From contig NZ_LRXL01000045.1 of NCBI RefSeq assembly GCF_001637325.1, positions 248,001 to 312,000 on the forward strand: 64,000 nt of DNA. Direction: 5' to 3'. The position numbers and the translations under genes were made by a program. Positions 16,868 through 26,696 of the stretch are shown here, one piece after another (position 1 is the first letter of the stretch; every line of letters starts with the position of its first letter). The notes beneath the pieces were generated by a model, which saw only the letters and a list, made by a program, of their open reading frames with translations, was not told the origin of the DNA and did no database searches. Source of the stretch: Cochleicola gelatinilyticus (GTDB lineage Bacteria; Bacteroidota; Bacteroidia; Flavobacteriales; Flavobacteriaceae).

Positions 16868-17886
16868 TACTGAAGGTTCATATTAAGTCCGAAAAAACTA
16901 GAGGTCGCTGCTGCATTATACTTGGCATACGTATAACTGAGTCGAATTTTGTTTAAGCGTATGGAAAATCCTGCGCTTATTCCTGCAAATGAACGCTGTT
17001 CGATAATTCGTAATTCTTCTGCGCGACGTAAATTATACCCCAATCGAATGTTAAATCCTTTCTCGGGAAATAATTCGATTCCTACAATCATGTGTCGAAA
17101 CGCGTTGTCTATAAAGTTTACGTTTTCTTCGGTGGTATTTCCTTCAAGATCGGTCTCTGCCCGATTAGGATTGGGAAAAGCAACACGCCAACGTTGCATG
17201 TTCTCTAGTGTAAAGTGCCAACGAATGGGAATATTCTCTAAGGTTTGAGAGATTCCGAAGATTAATTCGAAAGGTAGTGGCTCGTATACTTCATCGTAAG
17301 GAGTAAATTGTGTTCCCAGGTTTCTAGCGACACCGGTAATATGCAAATCCCAAGCATCGTAAACGTACATTACTCCAATATCAAGAGCACCTCCAAAGGA
17401 TGAATATTGTTCTAATTTTGAAGATATAAGTTTCACGTTTACGCCAACATGAAAATTGGTAAAAGCAATATTACGAGCATGTCCAAAAGATAAAGCTACT
17501 TCTCCTCCACTAAAACTGCTAGTAGGCTCTCCATTTTCGTCGTAGCCATCGAAACTTCCGTAATTAATATAGGTGATTCCAGTATGAAGCACTTGAGTAC
17601 GACGATCCCACAAATAAGCGTACGCCGCTGTACCGTAATTTACGTCTCCAATATAATTTGAATAATTTATGGATAGTTGATTATCCATATCCGGATTAAT
17701 ACTCGCCGGGTTAAAAAGCGCTTGCGTTGGATCGTAATCATAATTTGTAACCACTTTTCCTCCCAATGCTGCCTGACGTGGATTATTTACTAAGTTCAAA
17801 AATTGATAGGTCGACCTCCCTCCTACCTGAGCGATAGCACTTGTGGTTAACATAACAATTAAAAACAGAATAATCTTTTGGATCAT
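16867..17886 (-). CDS. porQ: Type IX secretion system protein PorQ
   Basis: A 339-residue outer-membrane beta-barrel protein with signal peptide MIQKIILFLIVMLTTSAIAQ. The mature start VGGRSTYQFLNLVNNPRQAALGG and the C-terminal KIRLSYTYAKYNAAATSSFFG are characteristic of PorQ. In Porphyromonas, PorQ belongs to the attachment/sortase complex with PorU, PorV and PorZ, which removes the C-terminal signal of cargo and links it to lipopolysaccharide. Consistent with this, sorting-domain cargo genes occur at about 11.9, 44.6 and 59 kb. First gene of a two-gene operon with cmk. Confidence 0.9.
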   Translation of the reverse strand: MIQKIILFLIVMLTTSAIAQVGGRSTYQFLNLVNNPRQAALGGKVVTNYDYDPTQALFNPASINPDMDNQLSINYSNYIGDVNYGTAAYAYLWDRRTQVLHTGITYINYGSFDGYDENGEPTSSFSGGEVALSFGHARNIAFTNFHVGVNVKLISSKLEQYSSFGGALDIGVMYVYDAWDLHITGVARNLGTQFTPYDEVYEPLPFELIFGISQTLENIPIRWHFTLENMQRWRVAFPNPNRAETDLEGNTTEENVNFIDNAFRHMIVGIELFPEKGFNIRLGYNLRRAEELRIIEQRSFAGISAGFSIRLNKIRLSYTYAKYNAAATSSFFGLNMNLQ

Positions 17887-17972
17887 AGAAGCAGGATACC
17901 TTTACCTAACATGTAAACGACTGCAATATTAATTTATTTTCAACAGGCGACGAAATGATTTACGAAATGAAT

Positions 17973-18007
17973 AAGACCTTATAACAAAATACACGTTATA
18001 AGGTCTT
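17973..18007 (-). terminator. lon terminator
   Basis: Perfect 13-bp stem AAGACCTTATAAC / GTTATAAGGTCTT with a nine-base loop; moderately T-rich on the minus strand afterwards. Confidence 0.75.
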
Positions 18008-18023
18008 AAACTACAATTGCTAT

Positions 18024-20474
18024 TTAAAGTTTCTTAGCATTTTTCACCTTTTCTTTGGTCAATGCCAATTGAAGCACATCGCTCATATCTTTTACATACT
18101 GAAATTTCAACCCTTTTAAATATTCGGGTTTAATTTCATCGATATCGCGTTTATTATCTTCACAAAGAAGAATCTCTTTAATATGTGCTCGTTTTGCAGC
18201 AAGGATCTTTTCTTTTATCCCTCCTACTGGAAGCACTTTTCCACGTAAGGTAATTTCTCCTGTCATGGCTATACTTTTCTTTACTTTACGCTGTGTAAAT
18301 AGTGAAACCAATGAGGTTAACATCGTAATTCCAGCACTCGGACCGTCTTTTGGAGTTGCTCCTTCAGGAACGTGAATATGCACATTGTATTTTTCGAACA
18401 CCGCTGGATCGATTCCTAGCACTTTAGCGTTCGATTTTATATATTCTAAAGCAATGGTTGCCGATTCTTTCATTACCTTACCAAGGTTCCCTGTCATGTT
18501 TAGAGTTCCTTTCCCATTAGATAGAATCGATTCAATAAAGAGAATATCTCCTCCCACACGTGTCCATGCCAGTCCGGTGACAACTCCAGCTACTTCATTA
18601 TTTTCATATCGGTTGCGCTCCATTCTAGGGGCTTTGAGAACTTCTACGATCAAGTCGTTAGTCACTTTCAAAGTATACGCTTCTTCCATAGCGATCTTCA
18701 TGGCCGCATAACGCACCATCTTCGCAATCTGTTTTTCAAGTCCACGTACACCACTTTCCCTAGTGTATCCTTCCACAATTTTTTCTAACTGTGGTTTGGC
18801 AATTTTAAGGTCTTCAGAAGTAAGTCCGTGTTCTTTTAATTGCTTCGGAAGTAAATGTCTTTTGGCAATCTCAACTTTTTCTTCGATCGTGTATCCTGTA
18901 ACATTTATAATCTCCATACGGTCGAGCAATGCTGGTTGAATGGTACTTAGACTATTTGAAGTAGCAATAAACATCACTTTTGAAAGATCGTAGCCTAACT
19001 CTAAGAAATTGTCGTAAAATGCGCTATTCTGCTCTGGATCTAAAACTTCTAGCATTGCTGAGGAAGGATCCCCTTGATTTCCTGAAGACAATTTATCGAT
19101 CTCGTCCAATACAAAAACAGGATTACTGGTTCCCGCTTTCTTTAAGTTTTTTAAAATTCTTCCAGGCATAGCACCAATATAGGTCTTACGATGTCCACGA
19201 ATTTCCGCTTCATCTCGAAGTCCTCCAAGTGACATTCGAATGTATTCTCTTCCTAATGCTTCAGCAACCGATTTCCCGAGAGAAGTTTTACCTACTCCAG
19301 GAGGTCCGTATAAACAAAGTATAGGAGACTTCATATCGTTACGAAGTTTCAGTACTGCTAAATATTCAATGATACGTTGCTTTACGTCATCTAGACCATA
19401 ATGATCGCGATCTAGAATTTTACGTGCGCGCTTAAGATCGAATTTATCGTTACTAAAAGTATCCCAAGGTAATTCTAGCATAAGATCCAGATAGTTTTTC
19501 TGAATACTAAATTCAGCTACCTGCGGATTCATACGCTGCAACTTGGTAAGTTCCTTATCGAAATGTTTCGATACTTCTTCGCGCCAATTTTTCTTCTTAG
19601 CACGCGTTCTCATTTCTTCAATTTCAGCTTCCGAAGAATTTCCACCCAACTCTTCTTGAATGGTTTTCATTTGCTGTTGTAAGAAATATTCTCGTTGCTG
19701 TTGATTTATATCACTGTGCACTTTCGATTGAATATCGTTGCGCAATGATAATTTCTGAAGTTCGACATTCATGAACTTCAACGTTTCCAATGCGCGATCT
19801 TTTAAATCATTAATCTCTAATAAACTCTGCTTTTCAGCCACAGATATGTTCAAATTAGAGGATACAAAGTTGATAAGAAACGAATTACTTTCAATATTCT
19901 TAATCGCAAAAGCGGCTTCCGAAGGAATATTCGGACTGTCTTTTATAATTGTTAATGCCAATTCTTTAATCGAATCAATAATCGCATTAAACTCTTCATT
20001 TTCTTTTGCAGGACGCGCTTCGGCAACCTCACGAATTGTAGCCGTCATGTAAGGCTCTGTAGTAAGAACTTCAGCAACCTGAAAACGTTTCTTTCCTTGA
20101 ATGATCACCGTTGTATTTCCATCTGGCATTTTAAGCACACGAAGTATTTTGGCGACCGTCCCCGTTGTATTGATATCCTTGGCTCCAGGCTCTTCTTTAC
20201 TTTCATCCTTCTGCGATACCACACCAATCACTTTATTCCCTTTGTTGGTTTCGTTGATAAGCTTTATCGACTTATCTCTTCCAGCGGTAATTGGAACTAC
20301 TACGCCTGGAAACAATACCGTATTTCGCAAGGGAAGTATTGGAAGGGTATCAGGAAGTTCCTCTTTCTGCATGGCATCTTCATCCTCTGCAGATAATAAA
20401 GGAATTAATTCTGCATCTTCCTGCAATTCCTGTAATGACATCGTGTCTATATTTCTAAGTTTTGATTTCGACAT
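18024..20474 (-). CDS. lon: ATP-dependent protease Lon
   Basis: An 816-residue cytoplasmic protease that degrades misfolded and regulatory proteins. The N-terminal LON substrate domain (about residues 40-240; [19 protein letters not shown]) is followed by a coiled region, the AAA module (Walker [10 protein letters not shown] near residue 390, Walker [11 protein letters not shown]) and the Ser-Lys protease domain (PKDGPSAGI with the catalytic Ser near 715, then [21 protein letters not shown]). Length is normal. Monocistronic, with its own terminator. A 9-bp inverted repeat lies 14-45 bases ahead of the start codon. Confidence 0.96.
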   Translation of the reverse strand: MSKSKLRNIDTMSLQELQEDAELIPLLSAEDEDAMQKEELPDTLPILPLRNTVLFPGVVVPITAGRDKSIKLINETNKGNKVIGVVSQKDESKEEPGAKDINTTGTVAKILRVLKMPDGNTTVIIQGKKRFQVAEVLTTEPYMTATIREVAEARPAKENEEFNAIIDSIKELALTIIKDSPNIPSEAAFAIKNIESNSFLINFVSSNLNISVAEKQSLLEINDLKDRALETLKFMNVELQKLSLRNDIQSKVHSDINQQQREYFLQQQMKTIQEELGGNSSEAEIEEMRTRAKKKNWREEVSKHFDKELTKLQRMNPQVAEFSIQKNYLDLMLELPWDTFSNDKFDLKRARKILDRDHYGLDDVKQRIIEYLAVLKLRNDMKSPILCLYGPPGVGKTSLGKSVAEALGREYIRMSLGGLRDEAEIRGHRKTYIGAMPGRILKNLKKAGTSNPVFVLDEIDKLSSGNQGDPSSAMLEVLDPEQNSAFYDNFLELGYDLSKVMFIATSNSLSTIQPALLDRMEIINVTGYTIEEKVEIAKRHLLPKQLKEHGLTSEDLKIAKPQLEKIVEGYTRESGVRGLEKQIAKMVRYAAMKIAMEEAYTLKVTNDLIVEVLKAPRMERNRYENNEVAGVVTGLAWTRVGGDILFIESILSNGKGTLNMTGNLGKVMKESATIALEYIKSNAKVLGIDPAVFEKYNVHIHVPEGATPKDGPSAGITMLTSLVSLFTQRKVKKSIAMTGEITLRGKVLPVGGIKEKILAAKRAHIKEILLCEDNKRDIDEIKPEYLKGLKFQYVKDMSDVLQLALTKEKVKNAKKL

Positions 20475-20487
20475 ATTAATATATAAG

Positions 20488-20519
20488 ACATTGTGTCATT
20501 TTAATAAGAAACACAATGT
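20488..20519 (-). promoter_or_regulatory. Inverted repeat upstream of lon
   Basis: ACATTGTGT (20488-20496) and ACACAATGT (20511-20519) form a perfect 9-bp inverted repeat with a 14-base spacer. It could be an operator or a hairpin in the lon leader. The rest of the 20475-20783 intergenic region (309 bases) shows a direct repeat of AGTTTAAA (near 20527 and 20542), but no RNA gene or ORF. Confidence 0.5.
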
Positions 20520-20745
20520 ATCGTTTAGTTTAAATTATTTTCAGTTTAAAGCATAGCTACTGTAATACAAGAGATTCAGAAGCCTCGCTCTTATAAATAG
20601 ACAAGAGTTGTGCCATGTCGTTCAAGGGTTACTAAACACCGATGAGTATTCGAAAAATGTGCGAAATTAAAACTCTAAAATTTATCGATAAAACGATATG
20701 TTGCTTAATTTTTAAAAAAAATGTTAGTGTACGTGTAACAATTCA

Positions 20746-20753
20746 TACCTTGG
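20746..20753 (+). promoter_or_regulatory. Possible -7 element of sigma operon
   Basis: TACCTTGG differs from TAnnTTTG at one base and lies 30 bases before the sigma factor start. No convincing -33 box. Confidence 0.35.
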
Positions 20754-20783
20754 GTACTCTCTATACTAAACGAAGTATTTTTT

Positions 20784-21335
20784 TTGTCACTAACCCATCA
20801 AAATATTGAAACGTTACTGTTGCTCTGTAAAAAGAACAACCAGTTAGCACAATTAGAAGTGTACAACCGCTACCAGAAAGCGATGTATAATGTTGCGGTG
20901 CGCATTGTAAAAGATACTGCCGAAGCCGAAGATGTAATGCAAGAATCATTTATAACCGCATTTAGCAAATTAGATTCTTTTAAAGGAGATGCCACTTTCG
21001 GAGCTTGGTTAAAACGTATCGTGATTAACAATAGTATTTCACAATATAAAAAATCGAAACGATTTGTGACACTTCCTGAATATCATTTAGAAGATGAAAT
21101 CGAAGAAAATACTAGTAGTATTGAAGAAGACTTTAGTCGTACAAAAGCGCAGCAGGTAATGCGTTGTTTAGAATTGTTGCATACCAGCTATAAACAAATA
21201 CTAACACTGCATTTAATCGAAGGATATGATTACGAAGAAATCTGTGATATTATGCAACTAAGCTATGCGAATTGCAGAACAATGGTATCGAGAGCAAAAG
21301 AAAGTTTACGAAAAAAATTAATGGCAACGTCATGA
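20784..21335 (+). CDS. RNA polymerase ECF sigma factor
   Basis: A 183-residue sigma-70 family factor. Region 2 is AMYNVAVRIVKDTAEAEDVM with FGAWLKRIVINNSISQYKKS; region 4 is the helix-turn-helix YDYEEICDIMQLSYANCRTM ending RAKESLRKKL. No in-frame ATG exists near the N-terminus, so a TTG at 20784 is the best start (SLTHQNIETLLLL follows). First gene of a four-gene operon: the next start overlaps its stop by four bases (ATGA), the standard arrangement of a sigma factor with its anti-sigma factor. It probably responds to an envelope signal (inference). Confidence 0.9.
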   Translation: MSLTHQNIETLLLLCKKNNQLAQLEVYNRYQKAMYNVAVRIVKDTAEAEDVMQESFITAFSKLDSFKGDATFGAWLKRIVINNSISQYKKSKRFVTLPEYHLEDEIEENTSSIEEDFSRTKAQQVMRCLELLHTSYKQILTLHLIEGYDYEEICDIMQLSYANCRTMVSRAKESLRKKLMATS

Positions 21336-21880
21336 AAAAAGATGCAATAGATGAACTGTTTAAAAATCTTGAAGGTAGTTTCGATATACACGAAACGGCC
21401 AACGGACACCAAAAACGTTTTCTTACTAAGTTACAGAATAAGACGACTAAGGAAGAACCAAAAAACAAAACATGGTGGAAACCACTCTCTATAGCTGCTT
21501 CTATCGCAGTACTTTTGGCAGTAAGTTCTTTATTTCTGAAAACAACGCCAACGTATGCAGAATTAGCAAGTGTTTCTCCCGAAATGAAAGAAACACAATC
21601 GTTTTTCACCTCAACAATTTCTGAAGAGTTACAAACCCTAAAAAGTTTTAATACTACTGAAACGAAAGAACTGGTAGACGATGCACTTTATCAACTTTCT
21701 ATTCTTGAGGAAGAATATGAATCACTTAAAATAGACCTTACTGAAAGCGGAAACGACAAACGAGTAATCTATGCCATGATTAACAACTTTCAAAATCGAA
21801 TTGAATTGTTACAACAGGTTATTGAAACCATAGAAGAAATAAAAACACTTAAAAATTATAAAGATGAAACTACATTATAA
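21332..21880 (+). CDS. Putative anti-sigma factor, single-pass membrane protein
   Basis: A 182-residue protein: about 50 cytoplasmic residues (MKKDAIDELFKNLEGSFDIH), one membrane helix (about 51-69) and a helical periplasmic part of about 110 residues containing TYAELASVSPEMKETQSFF. It overlaps the sigma gene by four bases (ATGA), so production is translationally coupled. The cytoplasmic part is predicted to bind the sigma factor; no canonical zinc-binding anti-sigma motif is seen, so the assignment rests on topology and position. Its last 17 bases overlap the next gene. Confidence 0.75.
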   Translation: MKKDAIDELFKNLEGSFDIHETANGHQKRFLTKLQNKTTKEEPKNKTWWKPLSIAASIAVLLAVSSLFLKTTPTYAELASVSPEMKETQSFFTSTISEELQTLKSFNTTETKELVDDALYQLSILEEEYESLKIDLTESGNDKRVIYAMINNFQNRIELLQQVIETIEEIKTLKNYKDETTL

Positions 21881-22949
21881 CATACTCCTCATTTTATTTT
21901 TAGTCCCCATAATGGCGTTAGCCAGTCCGGAAAAATTTAAAGGAAAATACACCAAAGAGAAAACAATTAAAAAAGAATTTTCGGTAAATGCCAAAGCAGG
22001 GCTTAAAGTAAACAATAGCTACGGAAATATCGATATTGTTACGTGGGGAGAAAACAGAACCGTGATCGAAGTTTTTATAAAAACCAACGGAAATGACGAA
22101 GAGGAAGTACAGCGAAAATTAGACGAAATTAAAGTTGATTTCACTGCCAATGGATCGTTAGTTACTGCCATTACGAAATTCAATGAAGAAAAAAGTTCTT
22201 GGAAGTTTTGGGGAAATAAAAACAGTAGTATTTCAATGGAAATTAATTACGCCATTAAATTACCTGTCACCAATACTGTAGACTTAAATAACGACTACGG
22301 AACAATTAGCATTAATAAGCTTGAAGGAAATGCAAAAATCAATTGCGATTATGGACAACTAATTATCGGTGAATTATTAGCAGATGATAATTACCTTACT
22401 TTCGATTATACCGATAATTCTACCATCACTTACATGAAAAGTGGTAAGATCGACGCCAATTACTCTGGATTCACATTGGACAAAACAGAGCGTGTAGAGA
22501 TTGCTGCAGATTACACCCATTCTGAAGTTTTAGAGGCTAAAGACGTAAACTATAATTGTGATTATGGTAAAGTAACAATACAAAAAGTAGGAGAGCTCAT
22601 AGGACGTGGCAATTACGTTACCGTACGATTAGGAACAGTAAGTGGTTCGGTAAATCTAAATAGCGATTATGGCTCTATAAAAATCGATGAGATAACAAAT
22701 ACGGCTAAAAATGTGACACTCAATGGAGATTATACAGGAATAAAAATGGGCTTCTCCCCTAGTTACCATTTCAATTTTGTTGTAGACCTCTCTTACGCAG
22801 GGTTCACGGGAGAAAACGATCTTACTGTTACCAAATCCTCAAAAGACTATACTCATAAAACCTACTCAGGTTATCATGGAAAAGAAAATTCTGGAAATAC
22901 AGTGAATATAAATTCCGATTACGGAAGCGTGACCTTATCTAAAAACTAA
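21864..22949 (+). CDS. DUF4097-type beta-helix exported protein
   Basis: A 361-residue exported protein with signal peptide MKLHYNILLILFLVPIMALA. The mature chain is a series of short beta repeats with recurrent Asn-x-Asp-Tyr-Gly turns (NNDYGTI, NCDYGQL, NCDYGKV, NSDYGSI, NSDYGSV), the pattern of DUF4097/adhesin-like proteins predicted to form a right-handed beta helix. It is probably periplasmic or surface attached. Cotranscribed with the sigma/anti-sigma pair (17-base overlap) and followed 23 bases later by another repeat adhesin, so it is likely a direct target of the sigma factor. Confidence 0.8.
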   Translation: MKLHYNILLILFLVPIMALASPEKFKGKYTKEKTIKKEFSVNAKAGLKVNNSYGNIDIVTWGENRTVIEVFIKTNGNDEEEVQRKLDEIKVDFTANGSLVTAITKFNEEKSSWKFWGNKNSSISMEINYAIKLPVTNTVDLNNDYGTISINKLEGNAKINCDYGQLIIGELLADDNYLTFDYTDNSTITYMKSGKIDANYSGFTLDKTERVEIAADYTHSEVLEAKDVNYNCDYGKVTIQKVGELIGRGNYVTVRLGTVSGSVNLNSDYGSIKIDEITNTAKNVTLNGDYTGIKMGFSPSYHFNFVVDLSYAGFTGENDLTVTKSSKDYTHKTYSGYHGKENSGNTVNINSDYGSVTLSKN

Positions 22950-22972
22950 CAAGTAACTAAAACAACACAATC

Positions 22973-23707
22973 ATGAAAACACTATCACAAATTGTACTTA
23001 CCGCAATATTATTATGTACAGCCACCATCGATTCTCATGCTCAGAAATGGGGAAATAAAAAAGTTAAGGGAGATGGGAATGTTATTACTAAAACGATTAC
23101 AACACAAGAATATGATGTAGTTGATGTAACAGGTTCTATGGATGTAACACTTATAACTGGAACGGAAGGATCTGTAAAAGTTACCACAGATAGTAATCTT
23201 CATGAATATATTACCGTTGCAACTAAAGGAAAAACACTTTATATTAAAATTGAAAACGGTATTTCGATTCGCTCTCAAAAGGGAATAAAAGTTACTATAC
23301 CATTTACCGATCTGAGTGGTCTTGATCTTGTTGGGTCAGGAACAATAGAAAGTGTTGCGGCTATTTCTTCTGAAAATTTTGAAGCACAAATTACGGGTTC
23401 TGGCGGAATTAAAGTTACAATTAATACTCAAAATTTCGACGCTAAAGTTACTGGCTCTGGGGATTTGAAAGTTAATGGTAACGTTCAGAATCTAGAGGTG
23501 AAAGTAACAGGTAGTGGGACTTTTAATGGAAAAGAACTAATAGCAGAAAATACAGAAGCCTATGTCTCTGGATCTGGAGAAGCTTCAGTAGTTGCAAACT
23601 CTAGTTTAAAAGCTCGTGTTAACGGTTCTGGAGATATTACTTATTCTGGTGCAGCAAATAAAAATGACACAAAGGTATTAGGCTCTGGCTCTATTAAATC
23701 GATGTAA
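22973..23707 (+). CDS. Head GIN domain (DUF2807) putative adhesin
   Basis: A 244-residue exported protein with signal peptide MKTLSQIVLTAILLCTATIDSHA. The body shows DUF2807/GIN features: YDVVDVTGSMDVTLITGT, then regularly spaced Gly-Ser-Gly turns (VGSGTI, TGSGGI, TGSGDL, TGSGTF, SGSGEA, NGSGDI, LGSGSI) about every 18-20 residues, giving a beta-helix prediction. These proteins are called putative autotransporter adhesins, although the role is unproven. Last gene of the sigma operon, ending at a strong terminator. Confidence 0.85.
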   Translation: MKTLSQIVLTAILLCTATIDSHAQKWGNKKVKGDGNVITKTITTQEYDVVDVTGSMDVTLITGTEGSVKVTTDSNLHEYITVATKGKTLYIKIENGISIRSQKGIKVTIPFTDLSGLDLVGSGTIESVAAISSENFEAQITGSGGIKVTINTQNFDAKVTGSGDLKVNGNVQNLEVKVTGSGTFNGKELIAENTEAYVSGSGEASVVANSSLKARVNGSGDITYSGAANKNDTKVLGSGSIKSM

Positions 23708-23731
23708 CCTATTACATTCAGTCAAAATAAT

Positions 23732-23766
23732 AAAAAAAGCCACTTCATTTATAAGTGGCTTTTTTT
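23732..23766. terminator. Bidirectional terminator
   Basis: Perfect 14-bp stem AAAAAAAGCCACTT / AAGTGGCTTTTTTT with a seven-base loop, between convergent genes. Confidence 0.92.
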
Positions 23767-23783
23767 ATTTAACAAATTATTTT

Positions 23784-25181
23784 TTACTGTACCGTTAAAA
23801 AGAATTGACCTTCAGTAACTTCAAAAGTTTGGGGATCAACACCATTTGGATCTGTAGCTGAAAAAGAAAACCTACCTTCTATATTCCCTGTAACTTCATT
23901 ATAACTATTAATTATAAGTATACCGGGATTACTACTGTAATTCACAGGGTTGTTTTCTGTATCTGGAGCATAAATTCCAACTATATTTTGAAAGTTTTCA
24001 AGTGTAGGATCCATCTCGTACGTACCTGCTTCGATCGTTCCAGGAAACGTTACACTTAAGAGTTCGTTACCAACAGTAGCGGTAATACGAATAATTTCGT
24101 TCCCTGCAAACGTTGTGTAAATAGCCGTAGCAGAAGTTGTTCCAAAATCTTCGTCGTCTACCTTTACTGAAAATGGGTCGTTGGTTCCAGGCATAGGTGT
24201 GTAACTAACATTTAAATTACCTTGAGTTACTTGCACTGTATCTGAAGAGCCTCCTACAGGATCGGTTCCTGTAAATGAAAATGTAGCCTTAATTTTTCCA
24301 CTCAAAGTGCTAAATTCTGTTATTGTGATTGTGCCTGGATTAGAGGTGAGATTATTACCACCCTGTCCATCGTTATAGATTCCTATAAGTTTTGCGCCAT
24401 TCGAAATAGACTCCATAGAGAATGTCCCTATTCCAACATTTTCAGGAATATCTATACGTAGTAGTTCTCCAGTTTCAGTACGGGCTTCAATTTTAACTAC
24501 GTTTTCATCACCAACAACACGTACTTCGGCAGTGAAACTATCTTCTACAAATTCTTCTCCATTTACGTTTGCGAAGAAGGGATCTGTATCATCGGGATCC
24601 TCTTCATCGATCTCTTCAAAATCATATGGTAGATTTTTAAACGCTCCCAATGTAATTGCTATATTTTCGGTAACAGGGTCCCCGTTTGCGTCTACAATTG
24701 GATCACCATTTGCATCGAAAGTTGGACGTGCTCCTAGTATGCTAAAAGTACCCGTAATGGTAAGGTCCATTACATTTAAATCTGTAATTTGTAATTGCCC
24801 GGTACCCCCAAAAGCAAGAGATGTTGTATACGGGTTCAACGTGTTTTCTTCATCAAAATAAATACCTATATTTTGGGTTCCTGAACCTGAAGTTAAATTA
24901 AATGTGCCAGTTCCAGCATTTTCTACTCCTATAGTGATACTCTCCCCCGTTGATTCTTTAGTTCCTGTAATAACTAATTCGTTGTTTGAATTTAAAACCA
25001 CAGTGGTACTTTCTGCTAGAAATTCTGTATTACCGATCATTGCTTTAAATTGACCGTCCTCCAGTAAACCGGGGTCGTTCTCGTCAGGAAAATCAGTATC
25101 TAAAGGTTCATTAGTACAAGCTGTAAATTGAAATGCAACAAATGCAATCAATACCCAGTTAAAAAGTTGAAATCGATTCAT
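23784..25181 (-). CDS. Lipoprotein with three DUF6252-like repeats
   Basis: A 465-residue lipoprotein. The signal MNRFQLFNWVLIAFVAFQFTAC has a lipobox ending at Cys22; an in-frame ATG ten codons earlier gives no useful signal. After an acidic linker, three related domains of about 125-150 residues follow (starting near residues 40, 205 and 340). Each opens with a FKAMIGNTEFLAES- or FFANVNGEEFVEDS-type strand and closes with a TGTFSILGA/KATFSFTGTDP strand, as in DUF6252-type proteins. The triplication is unusual, since this domain is normally seen singly. Function unknown; presumably faces the periplasm or cell surface. A TAAGTTTG box (25209-25216) could be its -7 element. Confidence 0.75.
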   Translation of the reverse strand: MNRFQLFNWVLIAFVAFQFTACTNEPLDTDFPDENDPGLLEDGQFKAMIGNTEFLAESTTVVLNSNNELVITGTKESTGESITIGVENAGTGTFNLTSGSGTQNIGIYFDEENTLNPYTTSLAFGGTGQLQITDLNVMDLTITGTFSILGARPTFDANGDPIVDANGDPVTENIAITLGAFKNLPYDFEEIDEEDPDDTDPFFANVNGEEFVEDSFTAEVRVVGDENVVKIEARTETGELLRIDIPENVGIGTFSMESISNGAKLIGIYNDGQGGNNLTSNPGTITITEFSTLSGKIKATFSFTGTDPVGGSSDTVQVTQGNLNVSYTPMPGTNDPFSVKVDDEDFGTTSATAIYTTFAGNEIIRITATVGNELLSVTFPGTIEAGTYEMDPTLENFQNIVGIYAPDTENNPVNYSSNPGILIINSYNEVTGNIEGRFSFSATDPNGVDPQTFEVTEGQFFLTVQ

Positions 25182-25228
25182 AAAAACAGGTTTATTAGGT
25201 AATAACCGCAAACTTAAGTAAAAATTGT

Positions 25229-26548
25229 TTATCCATTTTTATTTCTTGGCACTCTGAATAATAAAAGTAATCCTATTATAAAGAACAGAATAAAGAAGAG
25301 AATTGCATACCGTATGCTACCCGTTAGTTGCGCTACATATCCATAACTAAACATACCGATAACAATACCTATTTTTTCTGATACATCGTAAAAACTAAAA
25401 TATGAAGCAGTATCTATGGCATTTACTGGGATTAATTTTGAATAGGTAGATCGAGAGAGCGATTGAATTCCTCCCATGACAAGTCCTACTATAGAAGCTG
25501 TAACATAAAATTGTTCTGGCGTTGTAATTGTATATGCATAAACACATATACATGCCCAAATAATATTAAGAACAATTAGAGTATTTATATTACCAAATTT
25601 CTCTGAGGCTCGGGATGTTAAGAAGGCTCCCAATACGGCCACTAATTGTATTAATAGAATACTCACAATTAATCCAGTGGTTGCATCGGTATCGCCCCAA
25701 TCAAGTTCTTCAATCCCAAAATAAGTAGCCACCAACATAATGGTTTGAACAGCCATACTGTACACAAAAAACGCTCCCAAGAACCGTTTTAATGCAATAT
25801 TATCTTTTAGACTTAACCATATCTTTTTAAGCTCTTTAAATCCGTTAAAAATAACATTCCTTGTTAATTTCTCTTTTTTATTTCCCTTCGGAAGGTGATA
25901 ATATGAATATTGACTAAATCCAATCCACCATACTCCTGTTAATACAAAAGAAAGTCGTGTGGGTAACCCTTCATCTTCGAATCCGAAGGTTTCATAAGAT
26001 AATATCATTCCCAAGCAAAGTACTAATAGAATTACGCTACCTATGTACCCTAAAGAATATCCTTTTGCACTTATTCGATCTTGCTGCTCAGGAAAAGCAA
26101 TGTCTGGTAAATATGAATTATAAAATACCAAACTTCCCCAAAAGCCGATTAAAGCTAGAAAATAACATAAAAGACCAAACCATAAATATTCCATGTCGAA
26201 CCAAAACAGCCCGATACATGAGATCGCTCCCATGTAACAGAAGAATTTCATAAACGCTTTTTTGTTTCCTACATAATCGGAAATTCCACTTAAAAAGGGG
26301 CTTAGAATAGAAACCATTAAAAAAGCAGCGGCAGTAACATAACTTATTAAGGTGTCATTATTAAAATCGTATCCTAGAAAAGTAACGGTGTCACTCACTA
26401 TTTTTCCATCTTCTTTTACCAGAGTTAAAGCACCGTAAAATATTGGGAATACTGCTGAAGCAATTACTAAGCTGTATACCGAGTTTGCCCAATCGTAAAA
26501 CGCCCAAGCATTCAATAATTTTTTGCTACCCTTTGGAAGATTTGCCAT
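25229..26548 (-). CDS. MFS transporter, UMF1 family
   Basis: A 439-residue inner-membrane protein with about 12 membrane segments. The N-terminal LLNAWAFYDWANSVYSLVIA and the later LPDIAFPEQQDRISAKGYSL and VGLVMGGIQSLSRSTYSKLI are characteristic of the UMF1 (Atg22-like) family of the major facilitator superfamily. Substrate unknown; vacuolar Atg22 of yeast exports amino acids, but this cannot be carried over with confidence. The gene lies 47 bases ahead of the three-repeat lipoprotein on the same strand and may be cotranscribed. Confidence 0.88.
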   Translation of the reverse strand: MANLPKGSKKLLNAWAFYDWANSVYSLVIASAVFPIFYGALTLVKEDGKIVSDTVTFLGYDFNNDTLISYVTAAAFLMVSILSPFLSGISDYVGNKKAFMKFFCYMGAISCIGLFWFDMEYLWFGLLCYFLALIGFWGSLVFYNSYLPDIAFPEQQDRISAKGYSLGYIGSVILLVLCLGMILSYETFGFEDEGLPTRLSFVLTGVWWIGFSQYSYYHLPKGNKKEKLTRNVIFNGFKELKKIWLSLKDNIALKRFLGAFFVYSMAVQTIMLVATYFGIEELDWGDTDATTGLIVSILLIQLVAVLGAFLTSRASEKFGNINTLIVLNIIWACICVYAYTITTPEQFYVTASIVGLVMGGIQSLSRSTYSKLIPVNAIDTASYFSFYDVSEKIGIVIGMFSYGYVAQLTGSIRYAILFFILFFIIGLLLLFRVPRNKNG

Positions 26549-26644
26549 AATTTTAAAATCTATGTTTCAGAAGAAATAAAATGAACTGCTAAAATAGCAG
26601 AATGTTTTTTATAATTAGGGATTGTTTTACGTTTCAGAACATAA

Positions 26645-26676
26645 AAAAAGCCACTATTATAAAATAGCGGCTTTTT
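26645..26676 (-). terminator. Terminator of the M48 peptidase gene
   Basis: AAAAAGCC-A-CTATT pairs with AATAG-C-GGCTTTTT around one G-U position; T-rich on the minus strand. Confidence 0.85.
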
Positions 26677-26696
26677 AAAATAAGTTGATAGTTATA

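Noticed and set aside
20556-20700. Possible tRNA or small RNA upstream of the second sigma factor, because of a GTTCAAGGG-like stretch
   Set aside because: No acceptor stem, no anticodon arm and no CCA end could be formed.
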